From: Clostridia bacterium
GTDB taxonomy: Bacteria; Bacillota; Clostridia; Christensenellales; Borkfalkiaceae
Reading direction: 5' to 3'
NCBI GenBank assembly: GCA_017407325.1
Contig: JAFQWV010000025.1
Span: forward strand, 1 to 52,278
Length of the DNA stretch: 52,278 nt
This document shows, piece by piece, positions 26,450 through 34,026 of the stretch (positions within the stretch are counted from its first letter, which is position 1; each line of letters starts with the position of its first letter). The notes under the pieces were generated by a model. The model was not told the DNA's origin, made no database searches, and was given only the letters and a program-made list of their open reading frames with translations. The translations under genes were made by a program, and so were the position numbers.

Positions 26450-27943
26450 TTAAACACCTACGACTAATAAAAAACTTGTGGATGCTATAATAGAAAATAG
26501 CTTTACTCTTTTAGAAAAATTGAGTTTTTCGGTTGCAAATACAGCAAAAGTGTAATACAAAAATATGATAATTGGTGAAAACTTAAAGAACAAGTTAAAC
26601 TTTTCAAACTCGAAAAAGTTTGCAACGTATCTTACCAAAAACAAAATAACTTCAGGCGCTTTTAGCAAAAACGCAAGTGGTTTTATAATAATAGTTAGAA
26701 CTATAAAAATAAGCAAAAACGGATAAACTACACCAATAATTGGAACGACGAGCAAATTAAGAAGCACCGATATTATCGACGTATACCCAAAATAATAACA
26801 AACTAAAGGACTTACGCCAAACTGAACGGATAAGCACAGCGCAACTGAGCCACCAAGTTTTTCGGGCATAAATTTAAGCAAATTTTCAAATGTTTTATAA
26901 AATAAACAAATAGAAATTACACATCCATACGATAAGACGAACCCTGTGCTTAAAAGGTCAAAAGGATTAAATAGTAAAATAATTATCATACTAAGCGATA
27001 TACTGTTAAGCATATCGTATTTTTTACCCTTTGCTTTTGCGAAAAGCAAAATCGCACTCATTACAGTCGCTCTTAATGATGACGGAGTAAAACCACAAAT
27101 TCCACTATAAAACAATGCAATAAACGTCACTAAAAAGGCTTTCTTCTCGCGTTTGATTTTTAAAATCTCGAAAAACGCACTAATTAAACCTACCAAAAAT
27201 CCGATATGAAGTCCAGAGACTGCAAATATATGAGAAACGCCTGAAAATCTAAAATTAGACAACTCATTACTATTAATAAGTGACGAATCACCCGTTATAA
27301 GCGCGAGAGCAAACGGTGCTTGCTCGCCCATATGTTCAACTATTACGCTTTTTATTTTTAGATAGCATTTCTCAAACAGATTGTTTGATTGACCAACTAT
27401 TTCAATATCACTTGCATTTACGGAAAAGCCTACGTTATCGGTTAAAAATTTTGAATACTCGCTTTTATCTATCGGGTTAAGCGACGTGGTAAAGCTTACG
27501 ATATCACCTTTTGACAATTCGTATTCAGAAGTAAATTGAACGTTGCAATTAATTTTATCGCCGTTATAGTTGGGAGTTTTTAAAATATACGAATAATATC
27601 CACCGTAACACTTGGCCGAAACGACTTTACCTGACAGCATACACTCGCTTGGATATGCTTTCTCAACGCAATTATTTATATTGGCAATTTTTATTGACGA
27701 AACAAGCGAAGTTAAAATAAAAAGTAACGCCATAATAAGCGTATAGATCGAAAGCTCTTTCGATTTTGCAACAACCAATATTAACCCAATAATTGTAAGT
27801 GCCAAAAAGGGCAACAAGACGACTAAGAAACCGTAATTTACAGATAAAACCGTGCAAACTACACCTAAAACTGATGCAATCGCAAATAATACGAAAGGTC
27901 TTAAATTAAAATACCGTTGCGACGCCGTTTTATCTTTTGCCAT
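26450..27943 (-). CDS. comEC: ComEC/Rec2-type DNA uptake channel lacking the nuclease domain
   Basis: 497 residues. It has the N-terminal membrane segments and OB-like DUF4131 region (about 15-190), then the polytopic Competence domain (about 200-480, with FRFSGVSHIFAVSGLHIGFLVG and LRATVMSAILLFA). Full ComEC proteins are about 750 residues and end in a metallo-beta-lactamase-like nuclease domain that degrades the non-transported strand. Here the protein stops right after the membrane region and the stop codon abuts holA, so the domain is absent rather than frameshifted. A consensus promoter is upstream. Confidence 0.9.
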   Translation of the reverse strand: MAKDKTASQRYFNLRPFVLFAIASVLGVVCTVLSVNYGFLVVLLPFLALTIIGLILVVAKSKELSIYTLIMALLFILTSLVSSIKIANINNCVEKAYPSECMLSGKVVSAKCYGGYYSYILKTPNYNGDKINCNVQFTSEYELSKGDIVSFTTSLNPIDKSEYSKFLTDNVGFSVNASDIEIVGQSNNLFEKCYLKIKSVIVEHMGEQAPFALALITGDSSLINSNELSNFRFSGVSHIFAVSGLHIGFLVGLISAFFEILKIKREKKAFLVTFIALFYSGICGFTPSSLRATVMSAILLFAKAKGKKYDMLNSISLSMIIILLFNPFDLLSTGFVLSYGCVISICLFYKTFENLLKFMPEKLGGSVALCLSVQFGVSPLVCYYFGYTSIISVLLNLLVVPIIGVVYPFLLIFIVLTIIIKPLAFLLKAPEVILFLVRYVANFFEFEKFNLFFKFSPIIIFLYYTFAVFATEKLNFSKRVKLFSIIASTSFLLVVGV

Positions 27944-27977
27944 CAGTGAATTTCCTGTTTTTACAAATATTACTACT

Positions 27978-28006
27978 ATAATAACTCTTTAGCCATAATT
28001 TGTCAA
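27978..28006 (-). promoter_or_regulatory. Promoter of comEC-holA
   Basis: TTGACA (28001-28006) and TATTAT (27978-27983) on the minus strand with a 17-base spacer, about 35 bases before the comEC ATG. It lies back to back with the 6S RNA promoter region. Confidence 0.75.
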
Positions 28007-28067
28007 TTTTTATTTTGTTATACGCTTGATTTTCTAAGCTTATAATGCTAAAATATAATTGTAAAAC

Positions 28068-28266
28068 GCAATCAGCCTGCAGTGTTCGAGTTAGGGTTTA
28101 ATTAATCCACAATAAAAAATAGGGAATTTGTGTCCGTAAGCATAATGCACGCCTAAGGTTATTGTCTATGAGCAGACCTAGAAGTTAGGTAGCGAAACTG
28201 CTTAGGTAGAATACCCACCTGCTGAACGCGGGTTATATTTTTCCCTATACGGCACAGGCGGGTTAA
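28068..28266 (+). ncRNA. ssrS: 6S RNA, regulator of RNA polymerase
   Basis: About 195 bases without a reading frame, in a 371-base gene-free stretch. The ends have the conserved 6S closing-stem pattern: GCCTG followed by AGTGTTCG (28075-28088) on the 5' side and ACGGCACAGGC (28249-28259) on the 3' side. Inside, ATAGGGAA (28119-28126) pairs with TTCCCTAT (28241-28248), a small 3'-side hairpin ACCC...GGGT (near 28213-28233) sits where Firmicute 6S RNAs have one, and the top is a nested arm: CCTAAG/CTTAGG, GCAG/CTGC and ACCTA/TAGGT closing a GAAGT loop (28176-28190). 6S RNA mimics an open promoter and binds the housekeeping holoenzyme. Candidate -10 boxes TATAAT are at 28041-28046 and 28054-28059. 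A strong terminator follows. Exact ends are approximate. Confidence 0.8.
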
Positions 28267-28277
28267 CAAAAACAAAC

Positions 28278-28305
28278 GCGCGATACTTTAAAAAGAGTAT
28301 CGCGC
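28278..28305. terminator. Terminator after 6S RNA, also facing htpG
   Basis: 10-bp perfect stem GCGCGATACT (28278-28287) with AGTATCGCGC (28296-28305) and a T-rich tail on the plus strand. It lies ten bases after the end of htpG on the opposite strand and has A-rich sequence on that side too, so it can serve both. Confidence 0.85.
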
Positions 28306-28314
28306 TATTTTATT

Positions 28315-30162
28315 TTAATCAATCATTAAACTTACGATATCTTCTGTAAGTTTAGTCGCATCTTCAACAGCTAAGCCTTGAATAAGTCTAGACTGCTGAT
28401 AAAGTACGGATATAATTTTATTAAGCTTTTCTTCGTCAGAAGTTTCAAGCATTTTTTGATATATTGGGTGCTCGATATTTATCTCAAGAACTTTTTGCGC
28501 CTTAGTGCTTTCGTCGTTATCTGGCATAGCAGCAAAAACTTTTTCCATTTCAATAGAAATTTCGCCCTCACTCGAAAGACAAACAGCGTGATTTTTAAGT
28601 GATTTCGAGCCTTTAACCTTAAAGATTTTACCTTCTAACACTTTCAATATTTTTTGTTCTAACTCTTTATCAATTTCAGCAGATTCAAGTTCTACGTCAA
28701 GCCCACTTTCAATAGATTTAAATTCTTTTTCTTTGAAAGTTCTAAGCATTTTTATACAGAACTCGTCAACGTCGTCGGTTAAGCACAAAATATCGTAACC
28801 TTTTTCAAGTAAAATTTCCGTTTGTGGAAGCGCCTTTATACCTTCAACGCTTTTACCCGTTGCGTAAATAATATGGGTTTGTCCTTCCTTCATATTATCC
28901 ACGTACTCGTCAAGCGTAGCGTATTTACCACTTGATGCAAGTTTAAATAAAAGAAGGTCGCTCAGCTTTTCTGAATTTGCTCCAAAACTTGAATAAATGC
29001 CGTATTTAAGCGACAAACCGAAGTTTTTAAAGAAATGCTCGTAGTCAGCCCTGTCGTTTTTAAGCATAGATAAAAGTTCAGACTTAATCTTCTTTTCAAT
29101 GCTTTGTGCAATAGCCTTTAACTGTCTGTTTTGCTGTACCGTTTCACGCGAGATATTAAGCGTTAATTGACTGTCACAAACACCTTTTACAAAGTTAAAG
29201 TAATCAGGAAGCAGATCTGCGCATTTATCGGTAATAAGCACGCTATTAGTGTAAAGCATAAGCCCTTTTTCGTACGCCTTTGTGTAATAATTATACGGTT
29301 TATTGCGTGGAATATACAAAAGCGCCTTATAATCTACAACACCTTCAACGCTTGCTGTAATAACTCTTATAGGGTCTTCATAATCGCCAAATTTATCCTT
29401 ATAAAACTCGTTGTACTGCTCGTCACTAACTTCAGAGCGTTGCTTTTTCCAAAGTGGTGTCATAGAGTTTAGTGTTTCAACTTCTGAGTACGAAACTTGC
29501 TTTTCGTCTTCACCTTCACCTTCGGTTTTATGCTTAGTAACTTCCATTTTTATAGGATAACGAACGTAGTCAGAATACTTTTTAATTAATCTTCTAATTG
29601 TCCACTCTTCTAAAAACTCGCCGAACTTTTCTTCTTCGCTATCGTCTTTGAGATAGAGCGTAATTTCTGTTCCAAAATCAGATTTTTCAAACTCGGAAAT
29701 CTCGTAACCTTCTGCGCCTTCGCTTTCCCACTTATACGCCTTATCACTGCCGACTGCCTTTGACACGACTTCAACGCGCTTAGCAATCATAAATGCAGAA
29801 TAAAAACCAACGCCAAACTGACCGATAATAGAGATATCGTCGCTTTCAGCAAGTTTTTTCTTAAACTCGAGCGAACCACTTTTTGCGATTGTGCCTAGGT
29901 TATTTTCAAGTTCACTTTCCGTCATACCGATACCGTTATCAGAAATTTTAAAAGTACGGTTTTCTTTATCTAAAGTAATTTCGATAGCGTAATCTTCACG
30001 CGTTTTACCACTTTCACCTGAAGATAAGCTTTTATAATACGCCTTGTCGATTGCGTCACTTGCGTTCGATACAAGCTCTCTTATAAAAATTTCTCGGTTT
30101 GTATAAATTGAATTAATCATTAAGTCAAGCATTTTCTTTGACTCAGTTTTAAACTTCTTCAT
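28315..30162 (-). CDS. htpG: Molecular chaperone HtpG (Hsp90)
   Basis: 615 residues from the ATG at 30160-30162 (MKKFKTESKKMLDLMINS), with GGAG seven bases upstream; an in-frame TTG four codons earlier is less likely. ATP-binding GHKL domain motifs: ELVSNASDAIDK, ISDNGIGM, GQFGVGFYSAFM. Middle domain: LYIPRNKPYNYY and LNISRETVQQNRQLK. C-terminal dimerisation domain present. Controlled by a CIRCE operator that overlaps its promoter, unlike Bacillus subtilis htpG. Confidence 0.96.
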   Translation of the reverse strand: MKKFKTESKKMLDLMINSIYTNREIFIRELVSNASDAIDKAYYKSLSSGESGKTREDYAIEITLDKENRTFKISDNGIGMTESELENNLGTIAKSGSLEFKKKLAESDDISIIGQFGVGFYSAFMIAKRVEVVSKAVGSDKAYKWESEGAEGYEISEFEKSDFGTEITLYLKDDSEEEKFGEFLEEWTIRRLIKKYSDYVRYPIKMEVTKHKTEGEGEDEKQVSYSEVETLNSMTPLWKKQRSEVSDEQYNEFYKDKFGDYEDPIRVITASVEGVVDYKALLYIPRNKPYNYYTKAYEKGLMLYTNSVLITDKCADLLPDYFNFVKGVCDSQLTLNISRETVQQNRQLKAIAQSIEKKIKSELLSMLKNDRADYEHFFKNFGLSLKYGIYSSFGANSEKLSDLLLFKLASSGKYATLDEYVDNMKEGQTHIIYATGKSVEGIKALPQTEILLEKGYDILCLTDDVDEFCIKMLRTFKEKEFKSIESGLDVELESAEIDKELEQKILKVLEGKIFKVKGSKSLKNHAVCLSSEGEISIEMEKVFAAMPDNDESTKAQKVLEINIEHPIYQKMLETSDEEKLNKIISVLYQQSRLIQGLAVEDATKLTEDIVSLMID

Positions 30163-30188
30163 ATATAGCTCCAAAACGTTTTTTATTA

Positions 30189-30217
30189 ATTATACAACCA
30201 CAAATTAGCACTGTCAA
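30189..30217 (-). promoter_or_regulatory. Consensus promoter of htpG
   Basis: TTGACA (30212-30217), exactly 17 bases, TATAAT (30189-30194) on the minus strand. The -35 box lies in the middle of the CIRCE palindrome, so HrcA binding would block polymerase. Confidence 0.88.
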
Positions 30218-30231
30218 GTAAAGAGTGCTAA
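30205..30231 (-). promoter_or_regulatory. CIRCE element (HrcA operator)
   Basis: 27-base inverted repeat on the minus strand: TTAGCACTC, nine-base spacer, CAGTGCTAA. It matches the CIRCE consensus TTAGCACTC-N9-GAGTGCTAA at 17 of 18 arm positions (G to C at one base). HrcA and the groESL/dnaK genes it usually controls are not in the window. Confidence 0.92.
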
Positions 30232-30258
30232 TTTTTAATATTTAACCAAATTTTCACA

Positions 30259-30288
30259 AAAAAATTCGCCAATTTCGGCGAATTTTTT
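30259..30288. terminator. Terminator after the 30300-30923 lipoprotein gene
   Basis: 12-bp stem (30259-30270 with 30277-30288) with core AATTCGCC/GGCGAATT, running into T on the minus strand and symmetrical enough to work in both directions. It separates the lipoprotein gene from the htpG promoter. Confidence 0.85.
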
Positions 30289-30299
30289 ATGTTGATTTT

Positions 30300-30923
30300 T
30301 TATCGGTATCTTATTGTAATTATATTTTCATTTTTTGTATAATAAAGATGAACACTATATCCACCAACAATATTGTATCCATTTGTTTCTTCATTACTAC
30401 TAAATACTAAAAATGATATTACAATTCTACCCGTTTCATTTTTAAATACTTCTTTAGGTATTATCAAAGGCTCGCTGTGGTTATAATTTATTTTGTTCGT
30501 TACATAATTGTATGTGTGAACATATTCACCTGAAAAAGCTTCCTTTTCAGATATTTCATTTAATAATTTATATCCGTTTATGTTTTTATAATCACTAACT
30601 GTTGAATCCTTTATTTCGTCATTAGCGTCACATACGTATAAACCAAAATTAAAGTCGAATACACCTACACCTTCGCTTATATACATTCCTTTATTTGGTG
30701 TTTCGTCGTTTTGGTGTAACGTAATGAATAATTTGAAATTAACGTTATCAATATCGAAAGTATCCGTTTCGCCTTCTATTCCAATCATTGTTCTCGATAA
30801 ACGATACCCACCGAAAACACCTGCTCTATATTGTAAATCATCAGCATTTCCACACGCAGTAGTCAATAACAAGCAAATCAAAATAACAAAAGATAATGTG
30901 ATTTTTAAAAAGTTCTTTTTCAT
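30300..30923 (-). CDS. Uncharacterised lipoprotein
   Basis: 207 residues. Signal peptide and lipobox (LLTTAC, Cys24). The mature part is polar and beta-rich with a series of alternating-hydrophobic strands (for example FKLFITLHQN, GVFDFNFGLYV, GRIVISFLVFSS, YSVHLYYTKNENIITIRYR); I recognise no family. AAGGAG is nine bases before the ATG, and the promoter is a perfect TTGACA-N17-TATAAT, so the gene may be strongly expressed. A single-gene unit: its own promoter on one side, a terminator on the other. Confidence 0.8.
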   Translation of the reverse strand: MKKNFLKITLSFVILICLLLTTACGNADDLQYRAGVFGGYRLSRTMIGIEGETDTFDIDNVNFKLFITLHQNDETPNKGMYISEGVGVFDFNFGLYVCDANDEIKDSTVSDYKNINGYKLLNEISEKEAFSGEYVHTYNYVTNKINYNHSEPLIIPKEVFKNETGRIVISFLVFSSNEETNGYNIVGGYSVHLYYTKNENIITIRYR

Positions 30924-30956
30924 CTTGATTCTCCTTTACATTTGATTTACACTTTC

Positions 30957-30985
30957 ATTATACACGTTAGAACATACCCTGTCAA
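30957..30985 (-). promoter_or_regulatory. Consensus promoter of the lipoprotein gene
   Basis: TTGACA (30980-30985), 17 bases, TATAAT (30957-30962) on the minus strand; both boxes match the consensus exactly. Confidence 0.9.
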
Positions 30986-31003
30986 TATGTAATAAAAATT
31001 AAT

Positions 31004-31525
31004 TCAGTAAAATCTGTTTTTTAATTTTTCTAATAATTTAGTCAGTGGTACAAAAAGTAATAGAAAAATTATTGCGTTTGAAATAATATGTATTAAATAG
31101 AAATAAACTCCCCTTGCATAGTAAATACCAAAACGATAAAAAAAGTCGGTAAAGCCTGCAAAACAAACGTCGAAAAAACTACTTAATACACCAAAAAATG
31201 CTGTCAAAATAATAGTAATTAAGACGATAACGAATAAGTTATCAAACTTTTTTCTACCTAAAAAGCAATATATTACTGCAACCAATCCCCAAAATATGAG
31301 ATAGTAAATATTCCAAGGTGCAACGCCCCAGATTGCCATTTCAAGCAAGACGAACCCAAGAACGGACAAAAGTACAATAGGTCCGAAAATATAAGCATAG
31401 CAAGCGGTTAAAATCGTAACAACTTCGATGTTCGCAAACATTGAAAGCGCTTGTTTCCCAACGAAAAGAGTAGCCGTCATAATCGCGCACAGTGCTATTT
31501 TTTTAGCAGTCCAAAAAAGTTTCAT
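31004..31525 (-). CDS. ECF transporter S-component, probably for cobalamin
   Basis: 173 residues with five to six membrane segments (for example ALCAIMTATLFVGKQALSMF near 12-31, FGPIVLLSVLGFVLLEMAIWG near 47-67, and further segments to residue 165). The layout and the ANIEVVTILTACYAYIFG segment match substrate-binding (S) subunits of energy-coupling-factor transporters. Its ATG overlaps the stop of the DUF4430 lipoprotein gene by one base (TAATG), so the two are coupled, and both lie behind a cobalamin riboswitch, which suggests B12 or a precursor as substrate. EcfA and EcfT are not in the window. Confidence 0.82.
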   Translation of the reverse strand: MKLFWTAKKIALCAIMTATLFVGKQALSMFANIEVVTILTACYAYIFGPIVLLSVLGFVLLEMAIWGVAPWNIYYLIFWGLVAVIYCFLGRKKFDNLFVIVLITIILTAFFGVLSSFFDVCFAGFTDFFYRFGIYYARGVYFYLIHIISNAIIFLLLFVPLTKLLEKLKNRFY

Positions 31526-31965
31526 TAAAAAGACACCAAACTAAAATAATATACTGCGTTATCTTCGACCGTCATTGAAGAAACACCTAAACCGCTAGTT
31601 GTTAAACTTACTCCGTCGTAAGTGGTAGTTTGTGCCCAACTCGACACGTCAAAGTCTTTTGAAACGCTTGTCCACACACAGATATATTCGTTACCGTTCG
31701 GACTTAGCGCACCAAGTTTAGTCAATTCCGCCCCGTATGCGCCTGAGTTGAACTCAAGAGTTAAGTTTTCGTTATCTTTTAAATATTTCAAAAGCGAAAA
31801 CACACCTTCGGACACTTCAACTTTAGATAAATCAACCGAGTATTGAGTCGCCGTTTCACCCATTATAACAACTCGACAAGAGCCGTTTACATCTTGAGTA
31901 TTACCACATGCAGAAAGTGCTAACATAAAGGTTAACACAAGTAAAAAACTTACAATTTTTTTCAT
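31525..31965 (-). CDS. DUF4430 lipoprotein, transcobalamin-like C-terminal domain
   Basis: 146 residues: signal peptide with lipobox (LSAC, Cys20), then a single DUF4430-type domain (about 28-146, with VSEGVFSLLKYLKDNENLTLEF, LGALSPNGNEYICVWTS and the C-terminal DNAVYYFSLVSF). DUF4430 resembles the small beta domain of animal intrinsic factor and transcobalamin. In this context it may capture cobalamin outside the membrane for the S-component encoded next to it. Ribosome binding site GGAGGTG is seven or eight bases before the ATG. Binding is inferred from context and family only. Confidence 0.83.
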   Translation of the reverse strand: MKKIVSFLLVLTFMLALSACGNTQDVNGSCRVVIMGETATQYSVDLSKVEVSEGVFSLLKYLKDNENLTLEFNSGAYGAELTKLGALSPNGNEYICVWTSVSKDFDVSSWAQTTTYDGVSLTTSGLGVSSMTVEDNAVYYFSLVSF

Positions 31966-32004
31966 AAAAAAACACCTCCATTTTTTGAAGGCAAAGCATA
32001 AAAA

Positions 32005-32018
32005 AGCGATAATTCGCT
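32005..32018 (-). terminator. Possible attenuator of the cobalamin riboswitch
   Basis: Short hairpin AGCGA-ATTA-TCGCT on the minus strand followed by six T, between the riboswitch and the lipoprotein start. A further GGCAAAG/CTTTGCC pair (32030-32036 with 31990-31996) encloses it. The AAAGGTG at 32027-32033 could pair with CACCTT at the riboswitch 3' end, giving mutually exclusive folds. This is a weak terminator by stem length. Confidence 0.45.
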
Positions 32019-32054
32019 AAAACAATCACCTTTGCCCATGATTGCTTTTTATAT

Positions 32055-32162
32055 AATAACGGTTAAGGTGTTCCGACTTATGCAAAAATGGTTGCAATTT
32101 TTGCAATTACGGTAATGGCTGTTGCTACGGATTTTCACCGCGATTTCCCTTCACCCATTATT
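32055..32162 (-). promoter_or_regulatory. Cobalamin riboswitch
   Basis: On the minus strand, P1 is formed by AATAATGG (32155-32162) and CCGTTATT (32055-32062), eight pairs with one G-U. Inside are the conserved segments GGTGAAGGGAA, CGGTGAAAATCCG, GCAACAGCC and AGTCGGAACACC, the B12-box-like core of cobalamin aptamers. It sits in the leader of the DUF4430 lipoprotein and ECF S-component genes. The domain between the B12 box and P1 is short, suggesting a compact variant. Confidence 0.88.
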
Positions 32163-32189
32163 CTAATTTTAAATATTCTTTATTATTTA

Positions 32190-33026
32190 TTATTTATTTT
32201 CAGTTATCTCGCATTTACCACGACTGAATTCGTCAACAATAATTTCGCCAATAGAATTTGCAGAAATTCTTCCTATCGGGTTTTTAACGCTTATGATATG
32301 ACCGTTAATTTTTGCATCAACAGTTGAGTGTTCAAACGCTAAATCACAACCCTCCAAAGTACAGTCAATAAGCTTTAAATTTTGACAGTAGCATAGTGGT
32401 TGCGTACCGATTATTTTACAGTTAATAAAAGTCAAATTTTCTGAATACCAACCAAGGTATTCGCCTTTTATAACGCTATCGACCACCGTTACGTTTTTAG
32501 CGTGCCAAAAAGCGTCTTTCGTGTCGATTACAGAGTTTCTAATATTGCTGTTCTTAGCGTATTGGAAAGAATATTTCCCTTTAAAATTAATACCGTCAAG
32601 AGCCAAGCAGAAAGCATTTAAAAAAGCGTATTCAGAGCTTATATTACAGTCTCTTATTCTTAAAAATCTGTTATTCCAACCAAACTCTTGAGAGTTTATT
32701 TCAGAATTTACTATCTGAATATTTTCGCACTCTCTTACTGCTTTAACCGTGTCAAATTTAGAGTTTCCAATCTCTAAACCACTACAATACCAAATAGGCG
32801 CGCGTGAGTTTTGTAAAAAATCACAACCGTCAACAAGCGTATTTTTCGCATGCCAAAGTGGATATCTAAGATTAAATGTGCAGTTTTCAACAGTGACCCG
32901 TAATACTTCTTTAAGTGGCGATTCTCCGTCTAATTCCCCTTCAAATTTGCAATTTTGTAAATATGTATCCTTTATACCGTAAAGAGCGCGCTCAACTTCA
33001 AAGGTTTTATCTGTAATCGTATTCAT
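32190..33026 (-). CDS. DUF3737 family beta-helix protein
   Basis: 278 residues made of repeating short beta strands with Asn/Cys/Asp turns (TVENCTFNLRYPLWHAKNTLVDGCDF, GWNNRFLRIRDCNI, DAFWHAKNVTVVDSVIKGEYLGWYSENLTFINCKI), the pattern of DUF3737 proteins, which fold as a right-handed parallel beta-helix. No signal peptide. Function unknown. It has its own weak promoter and lies upstream of the riboswitch in the same direction with no obvious terminator between, so reading-through into the B12 unit is possible. Confidence 0.88.
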   Translation of the reverse strand: MNTITDKTFEVERALYGIKDTYLQNCKFEGELDGESPLKEVLRVTVENCTFNLRYPLWHAKNTLVDGCDFLQNSRAPIWYCSGLEIGNSKFDTVKAVRECENIQIVNSEINSQEFGWNNRFLRIRDCNISSEYAFLNAFCLALDGINFKGKYSFQYAKNSNIRNSVIDTKDAFWHAKNVTVVDSVIKGEYLGWYSENLTFINCKIIGTQPLCYCQNLKLIDCTLEGCDLAFEHSTVDAKINGHIISVKNPIGRISANSIGEIIVDEFSRGKCEITENK

Positions 33027-33040
33027 AACAAGTTAAGTAT

Positions 33041-33069
33041 AACAAATAGTAGAAAAAAAGACAAACAAA
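33041..33069 (-). promoter_or_regulatory. Probable promoter of the DUF3737 gene
   Basis: TTGTCT and TATACT on the minus strand with a 17-base spacer, immediately after the terminator of the preceding gene. The leader is only about ten bases. Coordinates approximate. Confidence 0.5.
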
Positions 33070-33071
33070 AA

Positions 33072-33098
33072 ATCGGCACTAATAAACGTAATGCCGAT
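33072..33098 (-). terminator. Terminator after the small membrane protein gene
   Basis: ATCGGCA (33072-33078) pairs with TGCCGAT (33092-33098), followed by six T on the minus strand. Confidence 0.75.
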
Positions 33099-33115
33099 AT
33101 TTTGTTTTTTGATAA

Positions 33116-33349
33116 TTAGTCAAGCCACCAGATGCTTCCCTTAACAATGATAAAGATTAAGTCAACGAGCCATAAAAACGGAACGCCAACGATAATCAAT
33201 ACAGCAGCCAAAACGATACCTAAGATATTCTTAGCAGCAATACTCTTTAAAAGTCTGTAAACAGTCCAGAAGATTGCTACGAAAGGAATACAAAGAAGAA
33301 TTTTGACAATAAAAGGAAGATCGTCTACCATTGCAAAAAATTTATCCAT
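33116..33349 (-). CDS. Small membrane protein of unknown function
   Basis: 77 residues from the ATG at 33347-33349, with AAGGAG eight bases upstream; the open frame extends to 33367 but without a site. Two hydrophobic segments (about 13-34, IVKILLCIPFVAIFWTVYRLL, and 42-70, ILGIVLAAVLIIVGVPFLWL) make it a probable two-pass membrane protein. I recognise no family with certainty. It follows the DUF308 gene by about 70 bases and ends in a terminator. Confidence 0.75.
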   Translation of the reverse strand: MDKFFAMVDDLPFIVKILLCIPFVAIFWTVYRLLKSIAAKNILGIVLAAVLIIVGVPFLWLVDLIFIIVKGSIWWLD

Positions 33350-33420
33350 AATTTCTCCTTTTGGCAATTACGCCTATAAATTAAGTGCTTTTACACTAAA
33401 TTTTCAATTTAATTAAGTTA

Positions 33421-33891
33421 TTAGAGTTTTTTACCGAATAGTGCTAAAACTGCGTCGATAATAAAGATTACGCCAGCAATGATAAATAAAATATCTAATA
33501 CGGCAAACTTAGAAACAACAAGCAATACACCAACAACGATTGTTACGATTGGTGATAAAAGAGCTAAAATTCCACTCTTTAAGTTCTTAACGAAGTCTAA
33601 AACGCCCTTAACGATAAGAAGGATACCAAATACTAATAAAACGATTTCAGCAAGTGTCCAACCTAAAATTAAAATTGCTGCGCCTATTACTATTTCAATA
33701 AGACCTTTTACCGCGTCCTTTTTAACGATATCGATAATACCCATAACGATAAAAAGAACACCTGCAACCGTCATCAAAATATTTAATGAACCACTCTTAA
33801 GAGTGATAAGTAAAATACCGATAACAGCATAAACGATACAGGTTACTAAATTATTCAAAAAAGAACCTGAATTTGACTTAGATTTTCCCAT
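33421..33891 (-). CDS. DUF308/HdeD-like membrane protein
   Basis: 156 residues made of six short hydrophobic segments in a repeated pattern, each with an internal Gly and a terminal Lys-rich turn (IGILLITLKSGSLNILMTVAGVLFIVMGIIDIVKK repeated in degenerate form), as in DUF308/HdeD proteins. Function unknown; in some bacteria linked to acid stress. AAGGAG precedes the ATG. Candidate promoter 33919-33947. Confidence 0.85.
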   Translation of the reverse strand: MGKSKSNSGSFLNNLVTCIVYAVIGILLITLKSGSLNILMTVAGVLFIVMGIIDIVKKDAVKGLIEIVIGAAILILGWTLAEIVLLVFGILLIVKGVLDFVKNLKSGILALLSPIVTIVVGVLLVVSKFAVLDILFIIAGVIFIIDAVLALFGKKL

Positions 33892-33918
33892 AATCTTCTC
33901 CTTTTTTAATATAAGTTA

Positions 33919-33947
33919 ATTTTAATACTAATTTTCTAAAAAATCAA
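33919..33947 (-). promoter_or_regulatory. Probable promoter of the DUF308 gene
   Basis: TTGATT (33942-33947), 17 bases, TAAAAT (33919-33924) on the minus strand. Confidence 0.5.
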
Positions 33948-34026
33948 CAATAATTATACAATATATCCACTAATTGAATAAAATTTCACAAAAACAACAC
34001 ATAAAAAACGATTTTTATTAATTATT

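Noticed and set aside
26450..26455. comEC truncated by a frameshift
   Set aside because: The stop directly abuts the holA start and there is no leftover coding sequence for the missing domain.
28068..28266. Gene-free structured region as tmRNA or RNase P RNA
   Set aside because: No tag reading frame or alanine-tRNA-like end, and no RNase P core motifs; the closing stem, the TGTTCG and GGCACAGG ends and the length fit 6S RNA better.
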